Positions 11,894 to 18,368 of a DNA stretch of 25,469 nucleotides are shown here, piece after piece. The notes below the pieces were generated by a model. It had not been told where the DNA came from, did no database searches, and was given only the letters and a program-made list of their open reading frames with translations. This stretch comes from a virus. The DNA lies in the IMG/VR virus record IMGVR_UViG_3300022752_000355, positions 1 to 25,469 of that record. One strand, written 5' to 3'. Position 1 is the stretch's first letter. Each line of letters starts with the position of its first letter. The position numbers and the translations under genes were made by a program.

Positions 11894-12448
11894 ATGTATT
11901 ACAAGCAAGGACCCAATCAGTGGGAAGTTCCAAACCCCCACAAGAACCCGTATTCCCCCAGTCCCAAGGACGAATGGGATAAGTACACAGGTAAGCCACT
12001 AGAGAAGGCTAAGCCCCTCACCGTTTCGGACTTGTTCCCGAATCTTGACCGCTGGGCAATTGGCTTTGACCCCTTCTTCTCTGCTTTGGAATCTGCCAAG
12101 GCGACTAAGGCTCCGTCGTACCCGCCGTACAACGTAACCCGCTCTGGGGACGTGTACACCATTGAAATGGCATTGGCTGGTCTGAAGAAGAGCGACCTTG
12201 AGATTACCGTCAAGGAACGCACCCTCACCATCGCCACCACGGAAAAGGCGGTGGACAAGCCCTCTGGTAAGAAGGACTCTGTCGAGGTGCTTCATCAGGG
12301 CATCGCATCTCGTGCATTCACTACCAACTTCGCGTTGGGCGAGAATATCGAGGTCACGGACGCCAAGATGGAAGACGGTATTCTAACCGTCACCTGCACC
12401 GACGTCATTCCTGAAGACAAGAAACCAAAGACAATTACTATCAAGTAG
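11894..12448 (+). CDS. Hsp20 / alpha-crystallin small heat-shock protein
   Basis: A 184-residue IbpA-type small heat-shock protein, an ATP-independent holdase. The N-terminal 50 residues are Pro/Lys-rich. The segment LDRWAIGFDPFFSAL matches the IbpA hallmark before the alpha-crystallin domain (about residues 72-168): YPPYNVTRSGDVYTIEMALAG, then LEITVKERTLTI, VLHQGIASRAFTTNFAL and DGILTVTC. It ends with KPKTITIK in place of the usual I-x-I/V tail. Small heat-shock genes are known in T4-like cyanophages, where they may help virion assembly. AAGGAG lies 7 nt before the ATG; there is an own promoter and a strong terminator, so it is monocistronic. Confidence 0.95.
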   Translation: MYYKQGPNQWEVPNPHKNPYSPSPKDEWDKYTGKPLEKAKPLTVSDLFPNLDRWAIGFDPFFSALESAKATKAPSYPPYNVTRSGDVYTIEMALAGLKKSDLEITVKERTLTIATTEKAVDKPSGKKDSVEVLHQGIASRAFTTNFALGENIEVTDAKMEDGILTVTCTDVIPEDKKPKTITIK

Positions 12449-12454
12449 TTACTG

Positions 12455-12485
12455 GTAACCCCCGCTACGGCGGGGGTTACCTATT
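12455..12485 (+). terminator. terminator after hsp20
   Basis: GTAACCCCCGC (12455-12465), TACG, GCGGGGGTTAC (12470-12480): a perfect 11-bp stem followed by CTATTT. Strong intrinsic terminator geometry, possibly active on both strands. Confidence 0.85.
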
Positions 12486-12524
12486 TCGACACGCCGTAGT
12501 CAGCCCGTGCGAATTACACCCGTG

Positions 12525-12533
12525 TGATACGCT
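12525..12533 (+). promoter_or_regulatory. extended -10 promoter of metallophosphoesterase gene
   Basis: TGATACGCT contains TG-N-TACGCT. Start of transcription would be near 12540, giving a leader of about 29 nt containing AAAGGA. Confidence 0.5.
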
Positions 12534-12568
12534 GACCCAGACCATTGGACAACCAAAGGAACACTAAT

Positions 12569-13825
12569 ATGTCTCCCCTGATAGACGACCCAGAGTATCT
12601 CGCTGATATTCGAAACATGAATCTCAGTAGTCGAGATATCTCCCGCAAGTGGAGTATTGGAAAGACCACTGTAACAGACCATCGAGATAGATTGGGAATC
12701 CGTCGCCCAACCAGCAGTCAAACTGCTGGGATGCCATCTAAGGCACAAGAGTCGTTCTCTGAGGACTCTGACGGTACGCGCGTCGTAGAAGCTATTAGAG
12801 ACCGTCCTGTGACACTTGACGATGCTCGTGCGTGGATTGAAGCGTCTGGTGACAACCCGGATGACTACAACATCGCTATTCGCTCCATTGCGTATGGTCA
12901 GGATATGTTCTCTAACCGCATGTCGGCTAGTCCTAAATTTAAGAAGAACTCGGTCAAGGTAGACCAAGTTGACTTCGAGAAGGCAAGTAAGTTCATTCAG
13001 GACTTCACATATATTCCTCCTAAAAAGGACTTCCTTGTTGATTTGGCAGTTTTACAGCCCACAGATGAGCAATGGGGTAAAACAGACTTCAACGGTGGCT
13101 CAGAGCAGACTCTAGAACGAATCATGAACTCGTATGGCGGATTTGCCGAATATGTCAGGGAATACCGCCCACGCGAGGTTCTGTTTGCCAAGACCGGTGA
13201 CGGCATCGAAAACACGTGTAACACCTCAAGTCAGCGCGACACTAACGACCTTGACCTTCCTCATCAGATTCTGGCAATGTTTCAGGCAGATTTGGTTGGT
13301 ATTCGCATGATTGCGCCCCTAACGGAGTACTTAACAGTAGCCCACGTCCCGTCTAACCACGGACGCTGGCGCGTAGGTCAAAAGGCAGATGGCGGAGATG
13401 CACACGCTGATTTTGGCATTACAAACGCCAAAGCTATCGACCACGCACTTCAGACTCTCAGCAATTTTGATAACGTTGAAATTGTATTGCCTGAGCCTCA
13501 CATGGAGTCCTTGGCAGTATCCGTTGGGAATATGCGTATCGGTCTTGTACACGGACACCAGTCAAGCGGTCCCGACAAGATGGGCGAATGGTGGGCGCGT
13601 CAAGACCATGGACGTATGCCCACATGGGATGCGGATGCTCTATTTGTGGGTCATTGGCACTCATACCGCGTATACGAATCTGGGGATGGGCGACCTGTAT
13701 TTGTAGGTCCAGCTTCGGATAATGGCTCGTCATGGTTCTCTAATCTCAAGGGAGAACGCGCTACTGCGGGTATGTTGGCGGTAAGTTTTGTTGGTAAAAA
13801 ATGGAAATACCAAGACATCTTGTAG
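12569..13825 (+). CDS. metallophosphoesterase with N-terminal HTH
   Basis: A 418-residue protein. Residues about 18-45 (NLSSRDISRKWSIGKTTVTDHRDRLGI) form a helix-turn-helix. The calcineurin-like phosphoesterase motifs follow: DEQWGK at 167 in place of DxH, GDGIEN (210-215), SNHG (262-265), VHGH (327-330) and GHWH (361-364). The family of Mre11/SbcD-like phage enzymes uses these residues for a two-metal site acting on nucleic acid or phosphodiesters; many actinophages carry such a gene near their terminase or head genes. The DNA-binding domain suggests a DNA substrate. ATG 12569 has AAAGGA 9 nt upstream; a TTG at 12545 is unlikely. It has its own promoter and terminator. Confidence 0.85.
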   Translation: MSPLIDDPEYLADIRNMNLSSRDISRKWSIGKTTVTDHRDRLGIRRPTSSQTAGMPSKAQESFSEDSDGTRVVEAIRDRPVTLDDARAWIEASGDNPDDYNIAIRSIAYGQDMFSNRMSASPKFKKNSVKVDQVDFEKASKFIQDFTYIPPKKDFLVDLAVLQPTDEQWGKTDFNGGSEQTLERIMNSYGGFAEYVREYRPREVLFAKTGDGIENTCNTSSQRDTNDLDLPHQILAMFQADLVGIRMIAPLTEYLTVAHVPSNHGRWRVGQKADGGDAHADFGITNAKAIDHALQTLSNFDNVEIVLPEPHMESLAVSVGNMRIGLVHGHQSSGPDKMGEWWARQDHGRMPTWDADALFVGHWHSYRVYESGDGRPVFVGPASDNGSSWFSNLKGERATAGMLAVSFVGKKWKYQDIL

Positions 13826-13841
13826 GTAACAAGGTTATTTA

Positions 13842-13884
13842 AACTGCCTCTCGGTACAATTGTCTGAGAGGCAGTTGCCTTTTT
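13842..13884 (+). terminator. terminator with promoter box in its loop
   Basis: AACTGCCTCTC (13842-13852) and GAGAGGCAGTT (13866-13876) form a perfect 11-bp stem followed by GCCTTTTT. The 13-nt loop contains TACAAT (13855-13860), a consensus -10 for the next gene, with a start predicted at about 13867 inside the right arm. Confidence 0.8.
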
Positions 13885-13900
13885 ACGAAGGAGAGTTATC

Positions 13901-15004
13901 TTGGGAATGCCAAATCCCTTTGCAGGATATCCAGTTACTGATGACTGGGCAGCTCACCGTGCACGTGGGTCTCTTGGAGGTACCGATTATGGAACTCCAG
14001 TAGGTACCCCGATTTATGCACCTAACCCCGGTTATGTAAGCTACGAATATGGCAATGGGTCTGGTGGATACATCATTACCCTTGCCCTTGCTGACAGTCC
14101 CGGATACAAGATGCAGTTTTTGCACTGCTCATCTTTTGAAGGCACCAACCGCAACGTTAACACGGGAGACCTTCTCGGCTACACCGGAGGGGCAGCCGGA
14201 GCACCCGGTGCTGGTTCTTCAACGGGACCTCACGTTCACGTTCACATCATCAACCCCAACGGTGGACGTGAAGACGTACAGCCGTGGTTCGTCAACTCAA
14301 CGCCCTCCAGCTCTTCCGCACTATCTGTTGACGGAGATTTTGGTCCACGTACCCGGCGTGCTCTTCAAACAGCCCTCGGTGTAACGGCAGATGGTGACTT
14401 TGGTCCTGCAAGTACCCGTGCACTCCAGTCTTTCCTTGGAGTCACTGTTGATGGTTCATGGGGTCCTGCTACCACTCGCGCTTTGCAGGGATTCCTTGGC
14501 GTAACAGCGGACGGCAGCTTCGGTCCTCAAACGGTTCGTGCTCTTCAGGCAAGCTTGAATGCCGGAACGTTTGTTAAGCCCGCTCCGGCACCCGCACCCA
14601 AGCCTCAGCCAAAACCCGAACCTAAGCCCGAGCCTAAACCCGAGCCTGTTCCTGCACCGGAACCTCCTAAACCGGTAGTTGAGCCAGTAGTCCCCACTCC
14701 AGCCCCAGTAACCCCACCTCAACCTGTAAAGGACCCAGTAATGCCAGAAATCACGCCCCTTCCCGAGGCTTCTACTAATGCAGCAAATGACGCTCTTGGA
14801 ATCCTGATTCCTGACCCGAAGCGTCGTAAGCTTGCCTACGCGCTGTACGGTCTGACCTCTCTTGTCATCAGCAACGTTGCAGTTGGCGTCCTTGCCAGCG
14901 GAACTCAGGCTCCGGGCTGGCTGGTCATCGCACTCGCAGTCACCGGTAACCTCGCAGCACCCTTCGCCACGCTTGCCATCGCCAACGCGGGCAACAAGAA
15001 GTAG
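13901..15004 (+). CDS. endolysin: M23-like domain, four PG-binding repeats, holin-like tail
   Basis: A 367-residue lysis protein. Residues 1-130 are an M23 LytM-type peptidase: GGTDYGTPVGTPIYAP with D29, FLHC with H75, and HVHVH (111-115). The usual first zinc His, four residues before D29, is Leu. Residues 141-222 hold four PG-binding units (VDGDFGPRTRRALQ type, spaced 20 residues). A Pro/Lys/Glu-rich linker follows (226-290), then two hydrophobic segments (about 312-333 and 339-362) after PDPKRRK, resembling actinophage holins. Holin and lysin functions may therefore be fused. The TTG at 13901 is 7 nt after AAGGAG; ATG 13907 is the alternative. Confidence 0.85.
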   Translation: MGMPNPFAGYPVTDDWAAHRARGSLGGTDYGTPVGTPIYAPNPGYVSYEYGNGSGGYIITLALADSPGYKMQFLHCSSFEGTNRNVNTGDLLGYTGGAAGAPGAGSSTGPHVHVHIINPNGGREDVQPWFVNSTPSSSSALSVDGDFGPRTRRALQTALGVTADGDFGPASTRALQSFLGVTVDGSWGPATTRALQGFLGVTADGSFGPQTVRALQASLNAGTFVKPAPAPAPKPQPKPEPKPEPKPEPVPAPEPPKPVVEPVVPTPAPVTPPQPVKDPVMPEITPLPEASTNAANDALGILIPDPKRRKLAYALYGLTSLVISNVAVGVLASGTQAPGWLVIALAVTGNLAAPFATLAIANAGNKK

Positions 15005-15017
15005 CAAAAAACGAAGG

Positions 15018-15050
15018 AAGCCCCTCGGTAAAGCACCGGGGGGCTTTCTG
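15018..15050 (+). terminator. terminator after lysis gene
   Basis: AAGCCCCTCGGT (15018-15029) and ACCGGGGGGCTT (15035-15046) form a 12-bp stem with one T-G pair and an AAAGC loop, followed by TCTGCTTT. Confidence 0.8.
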
Positions 15051-15053
15051 CTT

Positions 15054-15062
15054 TGATACACT
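15054..15062 (+). promoter_or_regulatory. extended -10 promoter of nrdB
   Basis: TGATACACT contains TG-N-TACACT. The predicted leader is about 64 nt and includes a GC hairpin (CCCCCG 15076-15081 with CGGGGG 15091-15096), which might act as an attenuator or a regulatory fold. Confidence 0.5.
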
Positions 15063-15132
15063 AGAAACCTACTTGCCCCCGTCTTTGTGGCGGGGGTACT
15101 TCTATCTAAAAACCAACAGAAATGAGTGCATT

Positions 15133-16116
15133 ATGGGCATTTTGGGACAGGGATTACAAGAGGGCTTGCTTCTCAAGCCGGTCAAATACCAATGGGCTTA
15201 CGAGTTTTACAACCAAGCAATTCGCAACACATGGTTCCCTGAAGAAGTGCAGTTGGGAGAAGACCTTGCTGATTTCAAGAAAATGACCGAAGATGAACAA
15301 CACGCGCTAACCTTCCTTCTTTCGTTCATGAATCCGGCTGAACTCATTGTCAACAAAGCTCTTGCTTTTGGAGTTTACCCGTACGTTAACTCGGCTGAGG
15401 CGCACATGTACTTGGCTCGCCAAATGTTCGAAGAAACCAACCACGTTGCCAGTTTTGAGTACATGCTGGAGACGTTCCCGGTAGACCGAGAAACCATCTA
15501 CAACCAGCACATTGATGCGCCGGAAATTGCCGCTAAAGAAGCGTTTGAGATGCGCTACATTCGTCGAATGATTGAAGAAACCCTTGACATTAACACCGTT
15601 GAAGGAAAGCAGGACTTTGTCCGCAATCTCGTGGCTTACAACGTCATTATGGAGGGAATCTTCTTTTGGTCGCAATTTGCCGTGGCATTGTCGTTCCGCC
15701 AGCGTAACTTGCTCCGCAACTTCGGAACCATGGTGGACTGGATTGTCCGCGATGAGTCCTTGCACCTAAAGTTTGGAATCAATCTCATTCTCACGGTTCT
15801 CGAAGAAAACCCGGAAGTGGCTAACCCAGAATTTGCTGAAGAAATTAGACAAATGATTTTGGACGCTGTCGAATTGGAGCGCAACTACAACGCAGCCCTA
15901 CTGCCCAACGGAATCCTTGGGATGAACGCCGAGTACATCAACAAGTACGTCGAGTACACGGCAGACCGTCGTTTGGAAGAGTTGGGGTTTGAAGCCCACT
16001 ACAAAGCAGCTAATCCGCTGAAATGGATGGCTACGGCGTCGGATACGCTTCAGCTCGTAAATTTCTTCGAATCAACTAACACGAGCTACGAAGTTCGCTC
16101 TGGAGAGACTCGGTAA
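15133..16116 (+). CDS. nrdB: class I ribonucleotide reductase beta subunit, Tyr-less
   Basis: A 327-residue ferritin-like R2 subunit that makes the radical for deoxynucleotide synthesis together with an alpha subunit. Metal ligands by family alignment: E70 (MNPAEL), E101 and H104 (EETNH), E174 (MEGIFFW), E208 and H211 (DESLH). The radical-tyrosine position, four after H104, is F108, and the first ligand is Glu rather than Asp; both are hallmarks of the class Ic enzyme (Mn/Fe cofactor) described in Chlamydia. No alpha subunit is in the window, so it lies elsewhere or is supplied by the host. ATG 15133 gives the natural N terminus; a TTG at 15073 is inside the leader hairpin. The ribosome site is weak (GAAATGAG). 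Confidence 0.92.
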   Translation: MGILGQGLQEGLLLKPVKYQWAYEFYNQAIRNTWFPEEVQLGEDLADFKKMTEDEQHALTFLLSFMNPAELIVNKALAFGVYPYVNSAEAHMYLARQMFEETNHVASFEYMLETFPVDRETIYNQHIDAPEIAAKEAFEMRYIRRMIEETLDINTVEGKQDFVRNLVAYNVIMEGIFFWSQFAVALSFRQRNLLRNFGTMVDWIVRDESLHLKFGINLILTVLEENPEVANPEFAEEIRQMILDAVELERNYNAALLPNGILGMNAEYINKYVEYTADRRLEELGFEAHYKAANPLKWMATASDTLQLVNFFESTNTSYEVRSGETR

Positions 16117-16137
16117 CCAAACGCCAAAGCATCGTAG

Positions 16138-16143
16138 TAAGAT
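16138..16143 (+). promoter_or_regulatory. leaderless -10 box for 16150 gene
   Basis: TAAGAT occupies exactly -12 to -7 relative to the ATG at 16150; no ribosome site is present. Same geometry as the TGTCAYAMT promoters. Confidence 0.5.
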
Positions 16144-16149
16144 ACTTGC

Positions 16150-16455
16150 ATGACGCAGATGATACACAGCCCAAAATCAGAAGAGCAGATTGCTTTTGTT
16201 AGCGAGAAGCTGGGGCGCAAACCAAGCAATATTTCGTACAACCCTATTTGGGATACGTGGCAACTTACCTACCGCGTTCCTCGTGGGGCTAACTCTCAAG
16301 ATGTCATTGTAGAGCTTCGGGAAAACTCTCAAGAAGTGCGAGTTTTTGCAATGCCTCTACTTGACAGCTTCCATCCCATTGACGACATTGCGGATGCGTT
16401 TGAAAAGATGTCAAAAAGGGTAGAAGATATTCCACTCATTCTTCACGAAAAGTAG
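16150..16455 (+). CDS. hypothetical alpha/beta protein
   Basis: A 101-residue protein that I do not recognise. An N-terminal helix (KSEEQIAFVSEKLG) is followed by a three-stranded sheet (DTWQLTYRVPRG, DVIVELRENSQEVRVFAMP) and a C-terminal helix (IDDIADAFEKMSKRVED), a compact fold. Located directly after nrdB, 33 nt downstream, with a leaderless start and followed by two terminator-like hairpins. A functional link to ribonucleotide reduction is possible only by position. Confidence 0.75.
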   Translation: MTQMIHSPKSEEQIAFVSEKLGRKPSNISYNPIWDTWQLTYRVPRGANSQDVIVELRENSQEVRVFAMPLLDSFHPIDDIADAFEKMSKRVEDIPLILHEK

Positions 16456-16467
16456 TAGTATCTATAT

Positions 16468-16499
16468 GCAGACCGGCTAGCTAGCGTGTGTTGGTCTGC
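16468..16499 (+). terminator. hairpin after 16150 gene
   Basis: GCAGACC (16468-16474) pairs with GGTCTGC (16493-16499) around an 18-nt loop containing CTAGCTAG. No T-tract follows; it may act together with the next hairpin. Confidence 0.45.
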
Positions 16500-16504
16500 T
16501 TACG

Positions 16505-16554
16505 GAACCCCCGCTTTGGATTGGGCATACTCAATCGGGCGGGGGTTCTCTTTA
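16505..16554 (+). terminator. strong terminator before effector array 2
   Basis: GAACCCCCGC (16505-16514) pairs with GCGGGGGTTC (16539-16548); inside, GATTG and CAATC extend the stem. TCTCTTTAT follows. It separates the nrdB unit from array 2. Confidence 0.8.
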
Positions 16555-16556
16555 TC

Positions 16557-16565
16557 TGTCATACT
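16557..16565 (+). promoter_or_regulatory. leaderless promoter for effector array 2
   Basis: TGTCATACT followed by exactly 6 nt and ATG at 16572. It begins directly after the terminator and probably drives the coupled genes 16572-18319. Confidence 0.65.
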
Positions 16566-16571
16566 TTTTGT

Positions 16572-16688
16572 ATGGCAAACAAGTCTCGTAGCGCATCCAC
16601 GCGCAATGACAACCGCCCCAATGGTAAGGGCGCTAAGAAGCGTCCCAAGAAATTCGACACAATTAAGCGCAGATTGGTAACTGCGTAA
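16572..16688 (+). CDS. very basic microprotein
   Basis: A 38-residue protein, MANKSRSASTRNDNRPNGKG at the start then AKKRPKKFDTIKRRLVTA, with about a third Lys/Arg and few hydrophobic residues. It is probably disordered and nucleic-acid or phosphate binding; it could also serve as a leader coupling translation into the array. The start is fixed by the leaderless promoter, and the stop overlaps the next start by one base (TAATG). Confidence 0.7.
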   Translation: MANKSRSASTRNDNRPNGKGAKKRPKKFDTIKRRLVTA

Positions 16689-16996
16689 TGGGTCGTAATA
16701 ACGCAGACTTTCAAAACCAAGCCCTGTACCACGGGACCAACCATCCCTTTGAAATAGGCGATGTGGTAGTTCCGGGGTTTCACGGTGCCTACGCAACCAC
16801 TGATGCCGGTGTCGCTAGGGCGTACGCTGAGGATAAGGCTATGACAGAAGTATCCCCGGTGAACGAGTATCGAATCCCCAAGGTGTACACGGTAGAACCT
16901 CTCGACCACGATGAAGCGGGTCCTGATAGATACGACACCCCCGGAGTCATCGTAAGTACAAAGGGATTCCGCGTCACAGGTAAGGTAGAAGAGTAA
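16688..16996 (+). CDS. MGRNN-tagged Arr-like ADP-ribosyltransferase-fold protein
   Basis: A 102-residue protein: tag MGRNNADF, then the compact Arr-type fold directly from residue 12. ALYHGTNHPFEIGDVVVPG carries H15 and the GDxxxP turn, GAYATTDAGVARAYAEDKA (33-51) matches the YxTxDxxxAxxYA middle motif, KVYTVEPLD is the VYxVEP strand, and STKGFRVTGKV closes it. Arr enzymes ADP-ribosylate rifampicin, but related folds have other substrates, so drug modification should not be assumed. The tag ends immediately before the domain, suggesting a separable signal. TAATG overlaps at both ends. Confidence 0.75.
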   Translation: MGRNNADFQNQALYHGTNHPFEIGDVVVPGFHGAYATTDAGVARAYAEDKAMTEVSPVNEYRIPKVYTVEPLDHDEAGPDRYDTPGVIVSTKGFRVTGKVEE

Positions 16997-17490
16997 TGGG
17001 TCGTAATAACGCAGACTTCAAAGCTGGGCATGGGCTTACTCAAGCTCAAGCCACTTCGTGGACCCCTAACGAGCTGGACGTGACTCGTGACTTTGACGGA
17101 ACTCCGACAACTGTCGGGATGGTTCCCACCCACGTTGTTGCGCGATACACAGAGTTTGATAGGAACTCCGAGAATCCTGAAAAGGTAAACAGACTCGCTA
17201 AAGATATTGCGGAAAATGGAATCCGAGAACCTCTTCAGATTGACTACCACCACGACACCGGATGGGGAACACTGGTTGAGGGCAACCATCGAGTTGCTGC
17301 CGCTTTGAAGCTTGGCTTGACACATGTCCCGGTTGTTGTTACGGGCGTACTGAGTAGGCGACCTAAGGGTGCGCCTCTCCACTTGTCCGAGGGAGAAATG
17401 CCGACACCTCCCGAGTGGATGACCCACCGTAATCCTCCGTACTTCAAACAGGCTCACCCCTCTGCTTTCCAAGAGTTGGCTGGTCAATAA
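16996..17490 (+). CDS. MGRNN-tagged ParB-like protein
   Basis: A 164-residue protein: tag MGRNNADF, then a classic ParB/Srx core. VPTHVVARYTEFDR (43-56) is the first strand pair, NPEKVNRLAKDIAENGIREPLQI (60-82) is the helix and strand that follow, and VEGNHRVAAALKLGLTHVPVVV (94-115) contains the nucleotide-binding ExxHR signature. This is a more canonical ParB domain than those at 3693, 6420 and 8275, but again without a helix-turn-helix partner. The C-terminal 45 residues are Pro/His-rich and unassigned. TAATG overlaps at both ends. Confidence 0.8.
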   Translation: MGRNNADFKAGHGLTQAQATSWTPNELDVTRDFDGTPTTVGMVPTHVVARYTEFDRNSENPEKVNRLAKDIAENGIREPLQIDYHHDTGWGTLVEGNHRVAAALKLGLTHVPVVVTGVLSRRPKGAPLHLSEGEMPTPPEWMTHRNPPYFKQAHPSAFQELAGQ

Positions 17491-17831
17491 TGGGGCGTAA
17501 TAACGCAGACTTTGAGTCTCAAATACTTATTCATCGAGGGCTTACTGTACCCCCAGAACAAGTAAACACGGACTCTTTGGGCGAATCATGGACTTTAGAC
17601 CCGGAGATTGCTAAGACTTTTGCCGGGGAGTCAGGAAGTGTCGTTACTGGCAAGGTGAGCGTGAAGGACACGGTCCCAAGCGAATGGCAAACACGCAAAG
17701 AAGCATGGACAAAAGACCCGACTCATTTCGACCCCGAGGATGACTACTCCGGGGACGACCCTGAAAAAGAAGTAACTGTACACCCCGAAGCTAAGGTGAC
17801 CGTCACTTCGATTAAAAAGGTGAAAAAGTAA
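17490..17831 (+). CDS. MGRNN-tagged R-S-E ADP-ribosyltransferase
   Basis: A 113-residue protein: tag MGRNNADF, then a minimal R-S-E ART. R16 is in ILIHRGL, SLGESWTLDPEIAKTFA spans 29-45, and the ExE pair is E92/E94 in PEKEVTV, followed by AKVTVTSIKKV. The motifs parallel those of the 10420 protein (YRG, SLGAHWTTE, GEAEVTV). An acidic Asp/Glu-rich loop (77-93) replaces much of the usual ARTT region. Arginine-directed ADP-ribosylation is the family expectation; the target is unknown. TAATG overlaps at both ends. Confidence 0.72.
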   Translation: MGRNNADFESQILIHRGLTVPPEQVNTDSLGESWTLDPEIAKTFAGESGSVVTGKVSVKDTVPSEWQTRKEAWTKDPTHFDPEDDYSGDDPEKEVTVHPEAKVTVTSIKKVKK

Positions 17832-18319
17832 TGGGTCGTAATAACGAAGACTTTTTTGCTGAATACAACCGGCATCATGTCCCATTTAACTCGTGGGATG
17901 GCAATGGAAGTACAACAGAGTATTCTGACATCCGTAAAGGAGCATCCCATCCGGATGTAGTACACGCCTTTACTCACGGACATTGTCACGGACTTGCTTG
18001 TCAGATTAATGAGCTTGCGGGGCACCCCATTGGTAAAGTCGTGTACTCTAACCCCGACCCCGATAACCCCAATGAGCATGGGGCAATACACTACTTTAAC
18101 TACGATAAGTCAAACCCAAAATTTGGGTTTGATATTCATGGTCGTAGACCGGTAGAGGAAATTGTAAACAGTTGTAAAAATGGTTGGGGGGACCCCATGC
18201 ATCACGAGGTGGTCTCAAAAGAAGACTTCCACAAAGAAACTGCTAATGAAGAAGACTGGCTACCTATCCATCATGAGGCATCTAATACCGTTGCAAAACA
18301 AATTCTAGGTATGGAGTAA
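17831..18319 (+). CDS. MGRNN-tagged papain-fold-like cysteine protein
   Basis: A 162-residue protein: tag MGRNNEDF, then a probable papain/transglutaminase-like catalytic core. C52 is in FTHGHCHGLACQINELAG, H87 in GAIHYFNYD, and D101 in FGFDIHGRRPVEE, a C-H-D order. The GHCHGLA segment followed by a helix, then H, then DxxG, matches a family often seen beside toxin and phage genes with unknown substrates. It could be a protease, amidase or deamidase. It has a TAATG start and is the last gene before the ncRNA promoter. Confidence 0.65.
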   Translation: MGRNNEDFFAEYNRHHVPFNSWDGNGSTTEYSDIRKGASHPDVVHAFTHGHCHGLACQINELAGHPIGKVVYSNPDPDNPNEHGAIHYFNYDKSNPKFGFDIHGRRPVEEIVNSCKNGWGDPMHHEVVSKEDFHKETANEEDWLPIHHEASNTVAKQILGME

Positions 18320-18331
18320 TTGGTTACCAAT

Positions 18332-18362
18332 TTGACACACACCATAAAATGTGTGTTAGACT
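18332..18362 (+). promoter_or_regulatory. promoter of putative ncRNA
   Basis: TTGACA (18332-18337) and TAGACT (18357-18362) are separated by 19 bp. Between them ACACAC and GTGTGT form an inverted repeat around CATAAAAT, which could be an operator. A short ATTGG-TTA-CCAAT palindrome (18319-18331) precedes the -35. Start of transcription predicted near 18369. Confidence 0.55.
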
Positions 18363-18368
18363 CTCTGT

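Noticed and set aside
14456-15061. Minus-strand 201-residue frame opposite the endolysin
   Set aside because: Arg/Gly/Leu repeats are simply the reverse reading of the Pro/Lys/Glu linker and PG-binding repeats.
11438-16996. Rifampicin resistance by the Arr-like proteins
   Set aside because: The fold motifs match Arr, but substrate specificity cannot be read from them and the genomic setting points to host-protein or other targets.
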